A DNA stretch of 6,775 nt, from positions 1 to 6,775 of the forward strand of contig JABJOR010000038.1 of assembly GCA_018664265.1 (NCBI GenBank), in the 5' to 3' direction. The notes under the pieces are model-generated. The model was not told where the DNA came from, made no database searches, and was given only the letters and a program-made list of their open reading frames with translations. Shown in pieces: positions 5,847 to 6,775 of the stretch. How positions within the stretch are numbered: the stretch's first letter is position 1; every line of letters starts with the position of its first letter. Both the position numbers and the translations under genes were made by a program. Source of the DNA: Rhodospirillales bacterium. GTDB taxonomy: Bacteria; Pseudomonadota; Alphaproteobacteria; Rhodospirillales; Casp-alpha2.

Positions 5847-6775
5847 TTATTTGTACATGGTTTGGGCTTTGGTTCCCGGTGCGTATTCGTTGGGATCAAC
5901 CCAGACGTTTACAACAGCCGATTTTCCCGTTGTTTTGATCGCTTCACGCGCCCGCAGTAACGCAGGGCCAATTTCACCAGCTTCACGAACTTCTTCGCCA
6001 TAGCCACCCATCATCTGGCCAAACTGAGAGAATGGAAGGTCGCTCAGTTTATTGCCAACGTTGCCACGCTGTTCGCCATATTTTGCGATCTGGCCATAGC
6101 GAATTTGGTTCATGTGAGAATTGTTGCCAACAACGGCAAGATAAGGAGCGCCAAAGCGGTTGGCCGTATCCATATCAAACGCCGTCATGCCGAAAGCACC
6201 ATCACCGTACAGACATAGTACTTCTTTATTCGGGTGTGCTAATCCGGCAGCAATGGAAAACCCTGTGCCAACACCGAGCGAACCAAGCGCCCCCGGGTCC
6301 ATCCAGTTGCCCGGTCCTTTTGGTTCAACAGCTTGCGCCGAAATTGTAACGATGTCTCCACCATCACCGATGTAGATCGTGTCTTCGGTCAGGAAATTAT
6401 TGATTTCATATGCCAGACGATAAGGGTGGATCGGACTGTCATCGGATTGGAACATGGGTAACAGTTTTTCATAGCGGGCTTTTTCTTCGCCACGAAGACT
6501 GTCCATCCATTCCGTACGGCCCGATGCACCGTTATCAGTGCCACCTGTTGTTGCATCGAGCACAGCTTTTAAAATAGCCCCCGGATCGCCAACAAGACCG
6601 AGGGAGATATCGCGGTTCTTGCCAACGGTCCGGTAGTCCTGATCAATCTGGACCAGTGTTGCGTCAGCGCTGATGCGCTTGCCGTATCCCATACGGAAAT
6701 CAAACGGGCAGCCAACAATAACAATAACATCAGCCTTACCGAAGGCCGAGCTGCGGGTCTTGTTGAAATAATGAC
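5847..6775 (-). CDS. ThDP-dependent lyase/decarboxylase, ALS-like; candidate 2-hydroxyacyl-CoA lyase or oxalyl-CoA decarboxylase (5' end cut by window edge)
   Basis: The C-terminal 308 residues of a thiamine-diphosphate enzyme normally about 550-580 long are visible. The frame is open to the right edge, so the Met at 6692 (MGYGKR) is internal and not the start. The visible part begins in the central domain (GKADVIVIVGCPFDFRMGYGKR, then VVQIDQD-like VQIDQDYRTVGKNRD). The C-terminal PP domain follows, with the ThDP/metal motif GDGAFG at 6189-6206 running GDG-x24-NN to NNSHMNQ. Canonical oxalyl-CoA decarboxylases and human HACL1 read GDSAFGFSGME and NNxGIY here, so this protein is outside that subgroup. 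Its tail YAPGTKAQTMYK also differs. The catalytic glutamate lies in the missing N-terminal half. The Frc-like gene 38 bp downstream argues for a formyl-CoA-producing reaction on oxalyl-CoA or a 2-hydroxyacyl-CoA. Annotation as acetolactate synthase would be misleading, because no regulatory subunit or other ilv gene is nearby. Confidence 0.8.
   Translation of the reverse strand, partial: HYFNKTRSSAFGKADVIVIVGCPFDFRMGYGKRISADATLVQIDQDYRTVGKNRDISLGLVGDPGAILKAVLDATTGGTDNGASGRTEWMDSLRGEEKARYEKLLPMFQSDDSPIHPYRLAYEINNFLTEDTIYIGDGGDIVTISAQAVEPKGPGNWMDPGALGSLGVGTGFSIAAGLAHPNKEVLCLYGDGAFGMTAFDMDTANRFGAPYLAVVGNNSHMNQIRYGQIAKYGEQRGNVGNKLSDLPFSQFGQMMGGYGEEVREAGEIGPALLRAREAIKTTGKSAVVNVWVDPNEYAPGTKAQTMYK

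Noticed and set aside
5847..6775. Acetolactate synthase large subunit (ilvB) for branched-chain amino acid synthesis
   Set aside because: No ilvN/ilvH or ilvC lies beside it. The partner is a formyl-CoA transferase, and the NNSHMNQ region does not resemble classical ALS. The general superfamily is correct but the biosynthetic role is unlikely.

Overview
This 6775-base window holds six protein genes, all on the minus strand, so transcription runs from high to low coordinates. Two genes are cut by the window edges. Coding density is high, the longest gap is 209 bp, and base composition looks near-balanced by eye. I saw no rRNA, tRNA, mobile element, CRISPR or phage gene. The gene families (PIG3-type quinone oxidoreductase, tandem UspA with an AWNGG-type second domain, YfdW-like formyl-CoA transferase, ALS-like ThDP enzyme) suggest a proteobacterium, most likely an alphaproteobacterium. 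That placement is inference from protein character, not a marker gene.

Region by region in transcription order: (1) 6775-5847, the C-terminal 308 residues of a thiamine-diphosphate enzyme of the acetolactate synthase/2-hydroxyacyl-CoA lyase/oxalyl-CoA decarboxylase superfamily. (2) 5808-4561, a complete CaiB/BaiF class III CoA-transferase close to formyl-CoA:oxalate CoA-transferase (Frc/YfdW). (3) 4521-3604, a stand-alone formyltransferase-fold protein resembling the 10-formyltetrahydrofolate hydrolase domain of ALDH1L1 rather than housekeeping Fmt. These three are 38 and 39 bp apart and look like one operon. (4) A 209-bp gap with inverted repeats. (5) 3394-1721, formate-tetrahydrofolate ligase, ending in a clear intrinsic terminator. 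(6) 1608-751, a tandem universal stress protein with its own extended -10 promoter and a probable terminator. (7) 658 to the left edge, the N-terminal 219 residues of a PIG3-type quinone oxidoreductase.

The first four genes form a coherent one-carbon module. The ThDP enzyme would cleave an acyl-CoA to formyl-CoA. The CoA-transferase would recycle the CoA onto the next acid molecule and release formate. Fhs would put formate on tetrahydrofolate, and the hydrolase-like protein would act at the 10-formyl-THF/formate node. With oxalate as substrate this would be the known Oxc/Frc cycle. However, the visible half of the ThDP enzyme lacks motifs I associate with oxalyl-CoA decarboxylase, and the CoA-transferase departs from Frc next to its catalytic aspartate. 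The actual substrate may therefore be another 2-hydroxy or 2-oxo acid. That substrate question is the most interesting point in the window. The stress protein and quinone oxidoreductase appear to be separate transcription units with no evident link to the C1 genes.
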